Assembly (NCBI RefSeq): GCF_019396325.1
Contig: NZ_JAHKRO010000002.1
Coordinates: 62,001-126,000, forward strand
Direction of reading: 5' to 3'
Origin: Nonomuraea ceibae
GTDB lineage: Bacteria; Actinomycetota; Actinomycetes; Streptosporangiales; Streptosporangiaceae
DNA: 64,000 bases
The notes beneath the pieces were generated by a model, which saw nothing but the letters and a program-made list of their open reading frames with translations, was not told the origin of the DNA and made no database searches. Each line of letters opens with the position of its first letter. The first letter of the stretch is position 1. Both the position numbers and the translations under genes were made by a program. Of this stretch, positions 20,590 through 28,843 are shown one piece after another.

Positions 20590-21962
20590 TGGCTCTCACG
20601 GGGCGCGCCGGCCTGCTCGCGGCGCTCGGGATCGTGGCGGTGCTGCTGGCGCCGTCGCCGGGGCCCGCCGTGGCCGGGGTGTGCCTGCTGCTGGCCGCCG
20701 CGATCGTCGCGGACCTGGCGCTGGCGGGCGCGGTGCGTCCGCTGCGCCTGCACCGTTCGGGCGAGCGGCTGGTACGGCTGGGCGCGCGGGCCACGGTCGA
20801 GCTGGTCGTGGAGAACCCGGGCCGCAGGCGGGTGCGCGGCGTGCTGCGTGACGCCTGGCCGCCCTCCGCCGGGGCGACGCCGCGCGTGCTCAAGCTGGAC
20901 GTGCCGCCGGGCGAGCGGCGCAGGCTCGTCGTGACGCTCGACCCGGCCAGGCGCGGTGACCGCGAGTCGGTCTCGGTGACCGTGCGCTCGCTCGGCCCGC
21001 TCGGGCTGGCCGCCCGGCAGGCCAGTCACAGCTCGCCCTGGTCGGTGCGGGTGCTGCCGCCGTTCCTGTCGCGCAAGCACCTGCCGTCGCGCCTGGCCAG
21101 GCTGCGCGAGCTCGACGGCCGGCACCCGGCGCTGGTGCGCGGGCAGGGCACCGAGTTCGACTCGCTGCGCGAGTACGTGGTGGGCGACGACGTGCGCTCG
21201 ATCGACTGGCGGGCCACCGCGCGCCGCCACGACGTGGTCGTGCGCACCTGGCGTCCCGAACGCGACCGCCGCGTGCTGATCGTGCTCGACACCGGCCGCA
21301 CCTCTGCCGGCCGCGTGGGCGAGGCGCCGATCCCGCTGGCCGGAGCCGCCACCGAGGGCGGCGGCCTGCTGGCGCGGCCCGACCCGCGCCCGGTGCCCGG
21401 CTGGCCGCGCCTCGACTGGTCGATGGACGCCGCGCTGCTCCTGGCCGCGCTCGCCGCCCGGGCCGGTGACCAGGTGGACTTCCTGGCCTACGACCGGGCG
21501 GTGCGCTCCTGGGTGACCGGCGCGTCCCGCACCGAGCTGCTGTCGTCGCTGGTCAACGCGATGGCGCCGATCGAGGCCGAGCTCATCGAGGCCGACTCGC
21601 AGGGCATGGTGGCCGCGATCCTGGCGCGGGCCAAGCGCCGCTGCCTGGTGGTGCTGCTCACCGACCTCAACTCGGCCGCGCTGGACGAGGGGCTGATGCC
21701 GGTGCTGCCGCAGCTCTCCTCGCGCCACCTGGTGCTGGTGGCCGGCGTCTCCGACCCACTGGTCGCCGCCATGGCCGGCCGGCGCGGCACCGCCGAGGAG
21801 GCGTACGACGCGGCGGCGGCCGAGCGCGCCCTGCTCGAACGGCGCCGCATCACGGCCCGGCTGCGCCGCCACGGCGTCGAGGTGGTCGACGCGCTGCCCG
21901 ACGACATCGCCCCGGCCCTGGCCGACCACTACCTCGCGCTGAAGGCCGCCGGACGCCTGTAG
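20589..21962 (+). CDS. DUF58 (vWA-like) protein, MoxR partner
   Basis: 457 residues from ATG 20589, whose A is the last base of the moxR stop (TGATG). Two N-terminal hydrophobic segments (about 7-45), then a beta-rich part, then the DUF58 signature GTEFDSLREYVVGDDVRSIDWRA split around residue 195, and a vWA-like domain beginning VLIVLDTGRTSAG. It is probably the adaptor through which the MoxR ATPase reaches its substrate. It ends only 7 bases from the convergent SpoIIM-like gene. Confidence 0.92.
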
Positions 21963-21969
21963 GAGGAGG

Positions 21970-22962
21970 TCAGGCGCTCGGGGCCACGTCCGGGGCCCGT
22001 TCGAGGTCGCCCGTCTCGCCCTCGCGGGCCGCCCGCCTGCCGAAGAAGATCACGTACGCGAGGAAGACGAGCTCGGCGAGCACCCCGATGCCCACGCGGG
22101 CGGCGGTCGGCAGCCCGGACGGGGTGACGAACGCCTCGATCAGCCCCGACACGAACAGCACCGCCACCAGGCCGAGCGCCACCGCCATCACGGCGCGGCC
22201 CTGCTCGGCCATGACCTCGGCCCGCCTGCGGTGGCCCGGGTCGATGACGGCCCAGCCCAGCCGCATGCCGGCCGCCGCCGCGAGGAACACCGCGGTCAGC
22301 TCCAGCAGGCCGTGCGGGGTGATCAGGCCGAAGAAGATGTCCAGCTTGTCGCGCGAGGCCATGAGGCCGCCGGAGATCGCGACGTTGGCCGCGTTCTGGA
22401 ACAGCACCAGCGGGATCGGGATGCCGAGGAAGATCGCGTACACGATGACCTGGAGCGACACCCACGCGTTGTTGATCCACACGCGGCTGGCGAACGACGC
22501 GGCCGGGTGCTCCGAGTAGTAGTCGGCGAAGTCGTGCTCGACGAGCTGCGTGATCTCATCCGGGGAGGCGATCGCGGCCTGCACGTCGGGGTTGGCCGCC
22601 ACCCAGGCGCCGATCACCCACGAGACCGCCAGGAACGCCAGCGACGTGCCCAGCCACCACCAGCGCGTCCGGTAGGCGACCACCGGGAACGACACGGTGA
22701 AGAAGCGGACCAGCTCCCGCCAGGCCGGGGTGCGGGTGCCCGTGACGGCCGAGCGCGCCCGCGCCACCAGCGCCGACAGCCGCCCGGCCAGCATCGCGTC
22801 GGGCGTGGACGAGCGGACGATCGACAGGTGGGTCGACACCCGCTGGTAGAGGTCCACCAGTTCGTCGACCTCCGCCCCTGTCAGCGAGGAGCGGCGCTTG
22901 ATCAGCTGATCGAGCCGCTCCCAGACCGGGCGGTGCGCGGTGACGAAGGCGTCGATGTCCAC
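21970..22962 (-). CDS. SpoIIM-like membrane protein
   Basis: 330 residues from GTG 22962 (residues DIDAFVTAHRPVW follow, the usual family start); an ATG at 22995 adding 11 residues is an alternative. A helical cytoplasmic N-terminus (1-100) is followed by about six membrane segments with the motif WINNAWVSLQVI and FGLITPHGLLEL, typical of stage II sporulation protein M / DUF95. In endospore formers SpoIIM joins a peptidoglycan-degrading complex; in actinomycetes the gene is linked to RDD and MoxR/DUF58 genes and the role is unknown. It is divergent from the RDD gene. Confidence 0.88.
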   Translation of the reverse strand: MDIDAFVTAHRPVWERLDQLIKRRSSLTGAEVDELVDLYQRVSTHLSIVRSSTPDAMLAGRLSALVARARSAVTGTRTPAWRELVRFFTVSFPVVAYRTRWWWLGTSLAFLAVSWVIGAWVAANPDVQAAIASPDEITQLVEHDFADYYSEHPAASFASRVWINNAWVSLQVIVYAIFLGIPIPLVLFQNAANVAISGGLMASRDKLDIFFGLITPHGLLELTAVFLAAAAGMRLGWAVIDPGHRRRAEVMAEQGRAVMAVALGLVAVLFVSGLIEAFVTPSGLPTAARVGIGVLAELVFLAYVIFFGRRAAREGETGDLERAPDVAPSA

Positions 22963-23001
22963 CCGACCATTGTGGCTGGTCTGTCGGCTGCCCATTGCCG
23001 T

Positions 23002-23007
23002 TAGGCT
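23002..23007 (+). promoter_or_regulatory. -10 box TAGGCT of a probably leaderless RDD mRNA
   Basis: TAGGCT, a six-base gap, then the ATG at 23014: transcription would begin at the start codon. No ribosome site precedes this ATG, which agrees. Confidence 0.5.
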
Positions 23008-23013
23008 CCACAT

Positions 23014-23934
23014 ATGTCGGAGGTTGTGACCGGTGACGCCGTCGTCCTCGAAGTGCGGGTGGCGCAGATGCCCTCGCGGTTCCTGGCGCTGCTCATCGAC
23101 ATGCTCGTCCAGGTCACCGTGCTGGTCGTCGCGTTCGTGCTGCTGGAGGCGTTCGCGATCGTCTCCGACCCGGCGATGTTCGGCGCCGTGGCGATCGCGA
23201 TGCTGGTGCTGGTCCTGGTCGGCTATCCGGTGATCTTCGAGACCGTCAGCCGGGGCCGCAGCCTGGGCAAGCTGGCGCTCGGGCTGCGCGTGGTGAGCGA
23301 CGACGGCAGCCCCGAGCGGTTCCGGCAGGCGCTGTTCCGCGGGCTGGCGGGCGTGATGGAGTTCTGGATGTTCTCCGGCGCCCCGGCGCTGATCACCTCG
23401 CTGATCTCGCAGCGGGGCAAGCGGCTGGGCGACCTGTTCGCGGGCACCATCGTGATCTCCGAGCGCGGGCCGCGTGACGCGAGCCAGGCCATCGTCATGC
23501 CGCCGCCGCTGGCCGCGTGGGCGGCCTCCCTGGAGCTGTCGCAGCTTCCCGTGGAGGTGGCCGCCGCCGCCCGGCAGTACCTGATGCGCTGGCACGAGCT
23601 GTCGCCGCAGGTGCAGCACGAGATGGGGGTGCGGATCGCGACCCAGACGGCCGCGTACGTCTCACCGGCGGCGCCGGCGGGCGTCCCGCCGCACGCCTAC
23701 CTCAGCGCCGTCCTGGCCGAGCGCCGCCGCCGCGACCAGGCCCGGCTCGCCCAGCGTCTCGGCCCCCAGAGCCCGCCGGTCCCGGCATGGCAGCCCGGTA
23801 CGGCCCCGTACGCGCCGTTCCCGCCCGCCGGGCCCCCGGCCCCTCCGACGGGCCCGCCCGCGCCCTACCCACCCCCAGCGGGCGCCGGAGAGCCGTCCGG
23901 GAGCACCCCGGGCGGGTTCGTCCCGCCCCAATAG
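23014..23934 (+). CDS. RDD-family membrane protein
   Basis: 306 residues. RDD domain (about 8-150) with Arg and paired Asp in PSRFLALLIDMLVQ and three membrane segments, including the conserved GRSLGKLALGLRVV block and QRGKRLGDLFAGTIVI. The C-terminal third is cytoplasmic, ending in a disordered Pro/Gly/Ala tail (250-306). RDD proteins have been linked to ion transport, but that is not shown for this group. It lies divergent from the SpoIIM-like gene and convergent with the LVIVD gene, with 6 bases between the stops. Confidence 0.9.
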   Translation: MSEVVTGDAVVLEVRVAQMPSRFLALLIDMLVQVTVLVVAFVLLEAFAIVSDPAMFGAVAIAMLVLVLVGYPVIFETVSRGRSLGKLALGLRVVSDDGSPERFRQALFRGLAGVMEFWMFSGAPALITSLISQRGKRLGDLFAGTIVISERGPRDASQAIVMPPPLAAWAASLELSQLPVEVAAAARQYLMRWHELSPQVQHEMGVRIATQTAAYVSPAAPAGVPPHAYLSAVLAERRRRDQARLAQRLGPQSPPVPAWQPGTAPYAPFPPAGPPAPPTGPPAPYPPPAGAGEPSGSTPGGFVPPQ

Positions 23935-23940
23935 GCACGC

Positions 23941-25278
23941 TCAGTAGGCGTACTGCGTCTGGGCGTTGAGCGACGTGAGCCGGACCCCGGCGGCCGGGTC
24001 GGTGCGCGGGTCGCGGATGCGCAGCACGTCCAGGCCGAGCTGGATGTCGCTGCTGTAGACGTGCCCGTTGTAGTAGTACGCCGACCAGGAGCCCGCCATG
24101 TCGCGCGGCTTGAAGGGGCCCCGGTCGAAGTAGCCGATCTCCTGCGGCCGGGCCGAGTCGGTGAAGTCCCAGACGGACACGCCGCCCTGGTACCAGCCCT
24201 GGACCATGATGTCCCGGCCCTTGACGGGGACGAGCGAGCCGTTGTGGGCGACGCAGTTCTCGGACCTGCCCTGCTCGCGCGGGATCTTGTAGTAGCTGCG
24301 GTGGACGAGCTTGCCGCCGGTGATGTCGTAGACGGCGTTGGCCCCGCGCTCCGGCCCGGTGCTCTTGAGGCAGGTGGCCGTCGAGCCGCCGCCGAGCTCG
24401 TCGGTGAAGACGACCTTGGTGCCGCTGTTGTTGAACGTGGCCGAGTGCCAGAAGGCGAAGTTCGCGTCGGTGACCCGGGCGGTGACCTTCGGGTGTTCGC
24501 GGTCGGAGATGTCCATCAGCACGCCGTCGCCCATGCAGGCCCCGGCGGCCAGGTTCCTGGACGGGTAGACGGTGATGTCGTGGCAGCCGCTGGTGGTGGC
24601 GCCGTCGCCGCGCTCGTTGCCGCCGTCGGGGAACAGCACCGGCCTGGCCACGATCCTGGCGGTCTTGGGCTTCTTGAGCGGCACCTTGACGATGGAGATC
24701 CGGTCGTGGGGCGGCTTGCAGTCGGGGAAGATGTCGCCGGGCCCGTAGGAGGAGACGTACAGGTAGACGGTGTCCTTGGACTTTCCCGGCACCAGCGTGT
24801 GGGTGTGGGAGCCGCAGGCGGTCTCGATGGACTTGATGTACTTCGGCCGCTTCTTGGAGCTGATGTCGAAGATGCGGATGCCTTCCCAGGCGCCCTTCTC
24901 GGTGGCCGAGGCGCCGGTGGTGCGGCACGAGTCGCCGGCGACCGATTCGTCCACCGACAGGAAGAGCAGGTCGTCCCTGACCGTGATGTCGCCCTGGGCG
25001 CCGTAGCAGGAGACCCGGCTGACGACCTTCGGCTTGGCCGGGTTCGCGATGTCGTAGACGGTGAAGCCGTGGTAGTTGCCCTGGTAGGCGTAGTGACCCT
25101 GGAAGGCGAGGTCGCTCTGCTTCGCCTGCCGCGACGCGAACGGGGCCTGTTTGGGCACGTTGGCCACGTGTTCGACGTTGGCGCTGGTCCGGACGTCGTC
25201 GGCCGCGTGGACCGGGGACGACGTCAGGATCAGCGCCGCTCCTGCCAGCGCCAGGGCGCGGACGGGTCTGGACGTCAC
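23941..25278 (-). CDS. Secreted LVIVD-type beta-propeller protein, copy 1
   Basis: 445 residues from GTG 25278, chosen because GGAGGT precedes it by 6 bases and the next residues form a signal peptide (about 1-25, cleaved near VHA-AD); the longer frame hides the signal. The mature protein is built from repeats of the kind YQGNYHGFTVYDIANP..., as in LVIVD/choice-of-anchor propellers. Eight cysteines and five His-containing motifs (CGSHTH, PPHD, GCHDI, FWHSA, CVAHNG) are shared with the neighbouring paralogue, suggesting disulphides and perhaps a metal site. Function unknown. Its gene follows copy 2 by 62 bases in the same direction, so they are probably co-transcribed. Confidence 0.82.
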   Translation of the reverse strand: MTSRPVRALALAGAALILTSSPVHAADDVRTSANVEHVANVPKQAPFASRQAKQSDLAFQGHYAYQGNYHGFTVYDIANPAKPKVVSRVSCYGAQGDITVRDDLLFLSVDESVAGDSCRTTGASATEKGAWEGIRIFDISSKKRPKYIKSIETACGSHTHTLVPGKSKDTVYLYVSSYGPGDIFPDCKPPHDRISIVKVPLKKPKTARIVARPVLFPDGGNERGDGATTSGCHDITVYPSRNLAAGACMGDGVLMDISDREHPKVTARVTDANFAFWHSATFNNSGTKVVFTDELGGGSTATCLKSTGPERGANAVYDITGGKLVHRSYYKIPREQGRSENCVAHNGSLVPVKGRDIMVQGWYQGGVSVWDFTDSARPQEIGYFDRGPFKPRDMAGSWSAYYYNGHVYSSDIQLGLDVLRIRDPRTDPAAGVRLTSLNAQTQYAY

Positions 25279-25340
25279 GGAGGGACCTCCCAGGTGCACG
25301 ATGATCGAGAGGTCCCCCACTATGTCAGGAAATGTCAGGG

Positions 25341-26735
25341 CTAGTGGTGGTGCCCCCGCTCCCGGTACGACTCCTGCGTCTGCGCGTTCAGGTCGTCGAA
25401 CCGTACGCCGTTCGCCCGGTTGGTCCGCGGGTCGTTGATCTTGAGCACGTCGAGGCCCAGGTTGAAGTCGGAGCCGTAGATGTAGCCGTTGTAGTAGTAC
25501 GCCGACCAGAACCCGCCGGACAGCGGCGGCGCGGTGTTGTCAGGCCCGCGCTCGAAGAAGGCGATCTCCTGCGGGTTGGCCGAGTCGGTGAAGTCGACCA
25601 CCGAGATGCCGCCCTGGTACCACGCCTGGACCATGATGTCCTTGCCCTTGACCGGGATCAGCGAGCCGTTGTGCGCCACGCAGTTCTCGGTCGCGTCCTG
25701 GTGCCTGGCAATCTTGAAGTAGCTCTTGAACACGAGCTGGCCTCGGACGATGTCGTAGTAGGCGTTGGCGCCGCGGGTCGGGCCGATCTCCGGGTTGCAG
25801 GTGGCGCGGGAGCCGCCGCCGAGCTCGTCGGTGAAGACGACCTTGGTGCCGCTGTTGTTGAACGTGGCCGAGTGCCAGAAGGCGAAGTTCGTCTCGTCCC
25901 TGACGGTGGCGGTCACGCGGGGGCGTTCGGGGTCGCGGATGTCCATCAGGATGCCCTCGCCCATGCAGGCTCCGGCGGCGATGCCCTTCTCCGGGTAGGC
26001 GGTGATGTCGTGACAGCCGGTGGTGGCGGACTTGCCGTCGGGGTACTGGCCGGGCACGCCGGGGAAGCCGCCGTCGGGGAACAGGTTCGGCGCCGAGATG
26101 ACCGACGCGGCGGCCGGGTCGCGCAGCGGCACCTTGATGATCGAGATCAGGTCGTGCGGCGGCTGGCAGTCGGGGAAGTTCGCGTTCGGGCTGTAGGAGG
26201 AGACGTAGATGTAGACGTTGCGGCCCCGGCGGTCGGGCACCAGCGTGTGCGTGTGGGAGCCGCAGTTGGTCTCGACCGACTTGATGTAGCGCGGGTTGGC
26301 CTTGTCGCTGATGTCGAAGATCCGGACGCCCTCCCACGACTCCTTGATCGAGGCGCTCTGACCCGTGCTGCTGCAGGAGTCGTCGCTGCGCGAGGAGTCG
26401 ACGGAGCCGAAGAGCAGGTTGCCGTGGACCGACACGTCCATCTGGCCGCCGGGGCAGACCACGGAGCTGACCAGCGAGGTCCGCTTCGGCTTGCGGATGT
26501 CGTAGATGGAGAAGCCGTAGTAGTTGCCGACGTAGGCGTAGTCGCCCTGGAAGGCCATGTCGGTGTTGATGTCGGCCAGGGCTTCGGGCTTGGGCACGTT
26601 CGTGACGTGCGCGATGTTGGGGCTCATGACGATCTCGCCGGGAGCCGGGATGTCAGCCGCCTGCGCGGGAAGGCCGGCCATCGCCAACGCGATCACCGCT
26701 CCCACCAGCGTGAGGGCTCGTCGGGATGCCAACAC
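25341..26735 (-). CDS. Secreted LVIVD-type beta-propeller protein, copy 2
   Basis: 464 residues from GTG 26735 with ribosome site GGAGGA. Cleavable signal peptide (about 1-26, AQA-AD). It is homologous over its full length to copy 1, with all eight cysteines kept (in VVCPGG, DSCSS, TNCGSH, PDCQPPH, GCHDI, GACMGEG, ATCNPE, ENCVAHN). It ends with an extra tail RERGHHH. It lies divergent from a DUF305 lipoprotein across an A+T-richer spacer. No enzymatic signature was recognised. The repeat fold and conserved His suggest extracellular binding of a ligand or metal. Confidence 0.82.
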   Translation of the reverse strand: MLASRRALTLVGAVIALAMAGLPAQAADIPAPGEIVMSPNIAHVTNVPKPEALADINTDMAFQGDYAYVGNYYGFSIYDIRKPKRTSLVSSVVCPGGQMDVSVHGNLLFGSVDSSRSDDSCSSTGQSASIKESWEGVRIFDISDKANPRYIKSVETNCGSHTHTLVPDRRGRNVYIYVSSYSPNANFPDCQPPHDLISIIKVPLRDPAAASVISAPNLFPDGGFPGVPGQYPDGKSATTGCHDITAYPEKGIAAGACMGEGILMDIRDPERPRVTATVRDETNFAFWHSATFNNSGTKVVFTDELGGGSRATCNPEIGPTRGANAYYDIVRGQLVFKSYFKIARHQDATENCVAHNGSLIPVKGKDIMVQAWYQGGISVVDFTDSANPQEIAFFERGPDNTAPPLSGGFWSAYYYNGYIYGSDFNLGLDVLKINDPRTNRANGVRFDDLNAQTQESYRERGHHH

Positions 26736-26827
26736 CTATCCTCCTATAAAGGGGACATAAATGAATGAAATCGTCACCCGTGACGGCCGCGCCGACCAGC
26801 GCGCAAGATGTCAAAAGATATGCCGGT

Positions 26828-26864
26828 TTGCCCTCTTATAACGATCATTCTTACGATCTAGAAT
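26828..26864 (+). promoter_or_regulatory. Candidate promoter(s) of the DUF305 gene
   Basis: TTGCCC (26828-26833), 18 bases, TACGAT (26852-26857); a second good -10, TAGAAT, lies at 26859-26864. The whole 26736-26898 spacer is clearly A+T-richer than its surroundings and must also hold the promoter of the divergent LVIVD pair. Confidence 0.5.
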
Positions 26865-26898
26865 CCGCAGTTCCGACCGAAATCAGTCAGGAGGCTGG

Positions 26899-27549
26899 GT
26901 GCGCGCCGCGCTCAACGTCGTCGCCACGGGCACGCTGATCGTCCTGTCGGGGATCGCCCTGTCGGGCTGCACCTCCGGCGCCGAGCCGCAGCCGCCCCGG
27001 GCTGATTCCACCGCCCCCGTGATCGCGCCGGGCCGTCCCGGCGAGGAGGCCAGGACCCTCTCCCCCTCCGAGGCCGCCACCGCCGTCCCCGCGCCCAGCG
27101 CGAACGCCCCCGACGTCACCTACGTCCAGGACATGATCGTCCACCACCAGCAGGCGCTCGACATGGCGGTCCTGGCCCCGAGCCGGGCGGAGTCGGCCAA
27201 GCTCAAGAGCCTGGCCTCGCGCATCGCCGACACCCAGGGCCCGGAGATCCAGTGGATGCGCACCTGGCTCCAGGAGCAGGGCCAGCGCGTCCCCGACCAC
27301 CACGCGGCCCACGCGGGCATGCCCGGCATGGCCACGCCCGAGCAGCTCGACCAGCTCAAGGCGGCCACCGGCAAGGAGTTCGACGCCCTGTTCCTGCGGC
27401 TGATGATCGCCCACCACCAGGGCGCGATCCAGATGTCCGAGCGCGTGCTGACCGGCGGCTCGCACATCAGGATCGAGGAGCTGGCCAACGACGTCGCCGT
27501 CACCCAGACGGCCGAGATCGGCCGGATGCGGGAGATGCAGGCCGGCTAG
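26899..27549 (+). CDS. DUF305 lipoprotein
   Basis: 216 residues from GTG 26899 after CAGGAGG. Signal peptide with lipobox LSGC (Cys24). The mature part holds two ferritin-like DUF305 repeats, each with the paired-His motif: MIVHHQQALDMA (about 77) and MIAHHQGAIQMS (about 174), plus HDH-like stretch DHHAAHAGM. DUF305 proteins are often found with copper-handling genes, and the His/Met pattern would suit metal binding; direct evidence is lacking. It is divergent from two secreted LVIVD proteins and its stop overlaps by 4 bases the stop of the convergent SAHH paralogue. Confidence 0.88.
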   Translation: MRAALNVVATGTLIVLSGIALSGCTSGAEPQPPRADSTAPVIAPGRPGEEARTLSPSEAATAVPAPSANAPDVTYVQDMIVHHQQALDMAVLAPSRAESAKLKSLASRIADTQGPEIQWMRTWLQEQGQRVPDHHAAHAGMPGMATPEQLDQLKAATGKEFDALFLRLMIAHHQGAIQMSERVLTGGSHIRIEELANDVAVTQTAEIGRMREMQAG

Positions 27550-28781
27550 GAGCCCGAGCGCCAGGAGTGCAGGTAGGTCTCCTGGTCACCGGTCAGCTCG
27601 TCGATGGCGATCCCGGCCGCCGCCAGCTTGAGCCGCGCCACTTCCTGGTCGATGTCCTCCGGCACGTCGTACACGCCCGGCGCGAGCCCGGCCCGCTCCC
27701 GGGCGAGCCAGGCGACGGCCAGGGCCTGCGCGGAGAACGACATGTCCATCACGGCGGCCGGATGCCCCTCGGCGGCGGTCAGGTTGACCAGCCGGCCCTC
27801 GGCCAGCAGCAGCAGCCTGCGCCCGCCGGGCAGCACGTACTCGTCGGTGTTGGGGCGCACGGCCCGGTGCACCTCCTCGGCCAGCTCGTCCAGCGCCCGC
27901 ACGTCGATCTCCACGTCGAAGTGCCCGGCGTTGGCCAGGATCGCGCCGTCCTTCATCGCCGCCAGGTGCTCGGCCCGGATCACGTCGCGGTTGCCCGTCA
28001 CGGTGATGAACAGGTCGCCCGTCACGGCCGCCTGCTCCATCGGACGCACCTCGTACCCCTGGAGGGTGGCGTCGAGGGCCTTGACCGCGTCGATCTCCGT
28101 CACGATCACCCGCGCGCCGAGCCCCTTGGCCCGCTCCGCCACGCCGCGCCCGCAGTAGCCGAACCCGGCCACCACGACCGTGCGCCCGGCCAGCATGGTG
28201 TTGGTGGCGCGCATGATCCCGTCGAGCGTCGACTGCCCGGTGCCGTACCGGTTGTCGAACATGCGCTTGGTGCGGGTGTCGTTCACCGCCACGACCGGGA
28301 ACCGCAACGCCTGCTCGGCGGCCATCTGCCGGAGCCTGATGATCCCGGTGGTGGTCTCCTCGCAGCCGCCGCTCACCCCGTCGAGCAGGTCGGTCCGCTC
28401 GGTGTGCAGGATGTTGACCAGGTCGCAGCCGTCGTCGAGCACCAGATCGGGGGCGAGGTCGAGGGCACGGTGGATGTGCCGGTAGTAGGCGGCGCGGTCG
28501 ACGCCCGCCCGCGCGTGCACGGCCACGCCGTAGGAGCGCAGCGCCTCGGCCACGTCGTCCTGCGTCGACAGCGGGTTGGAGGCGGCCAGCGCGATCTCGG
28601 CCCCGCCCGCCTTGAGCGCCCCCATCAGCACCGCCGTCTCGGCGGTGACGTGCAGGCAGGCCGCGATCCGCAGCCCGGCGAGCGGCCGCTCGGCCGCGAA
28701 CCGCTCCCCGATGGCGGTCAGCACCGGCATCGCGCGGGCAGCCCAGCTGATCTGCCGCTCCCCGCTCTCCCCCAGGTCCAT
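27546..28781 (-). CDS. Archaeal-type S-adenosyl/inosyl-homocysteine hydrolase paralogue
   Basis: 411-residue NAD-dependent hydrolase of the SAHH family, shorter than canonical AhcY (475 residues, next gene). It keeps the catalytic Lys172 and Asp176 in NDTRTKRMFDN and the Rossmann motif GFGYCGRG, but has GTGQS where canonical enzymes have GCRHS (Thr181 instead of the active-site Cys). It also lacks the insert and the C-terminal Lys-Tyr NAD clamp; it ends ETYLHSWRSGS. These are features of archaeal/Thermotoga-type enzymes, at least one of which (M. jannaschii) prefers S-inosylhomocysteine. Its substrate here is therefore open. Separated from ahcY by a terminator hairpin, so it may need its own promoter or read-through. 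Confidence 0.88.
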   Translation of the reverse strand: MDLGESGERQISWAARAMPVLTAIGERFAAERPLAGLRIAACLHVTAETAVLMGALKAGGAEIALAASNPLSTQDDVAEALRSYGVAVHARAGVDRAAYYRHIHRALDLAPDLVLDDGCDLVNILHTERTDLLDGVSGGCEETTTGIIRLRQMAAEQALRFPVVAVNDTRTKRMFDNRYGTGQSTLDGIMRATNTMLAGRTVVVAGFGYCGRGVAERAKGLGARVIVTEIDAVKALDATLQGYEVRPMEQAAVTGDLFITVTGNRDVIRAEHLAAMKDGAILANAGHFDVEIDVRALDELAEEVHRAVRPNTDEYVLPGGRRLLLLAEGRLVNLTAAEGHPAAVMDMSFSAQALAVAWLARERAGLAPGVYDVPEDIDQEVARLKLAAAGIAIDELTGDQETYLHSWRSGS

Positions 28782-28797
28782 CGACTCTCCTTACGAC

Positions 28798-28832
28798 GGA
28801 GGAGCCGGCGCGCACCGCGCACCGGCTCCTCC
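28798..28832 (-). terminator. ahcY terminator hairpin
   Basis: Perfect 11-bp stem GGAGGAGCCGG / CCGGCTCCTCC, extended by inner GCGC pairing, starting 11 bases past the ahcY stop. It lies between ahcY and its paralogue and should limit co-transcription. Confidence 0.8.
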
Positions 28833-28843
28833 GGGGCTTGCTG

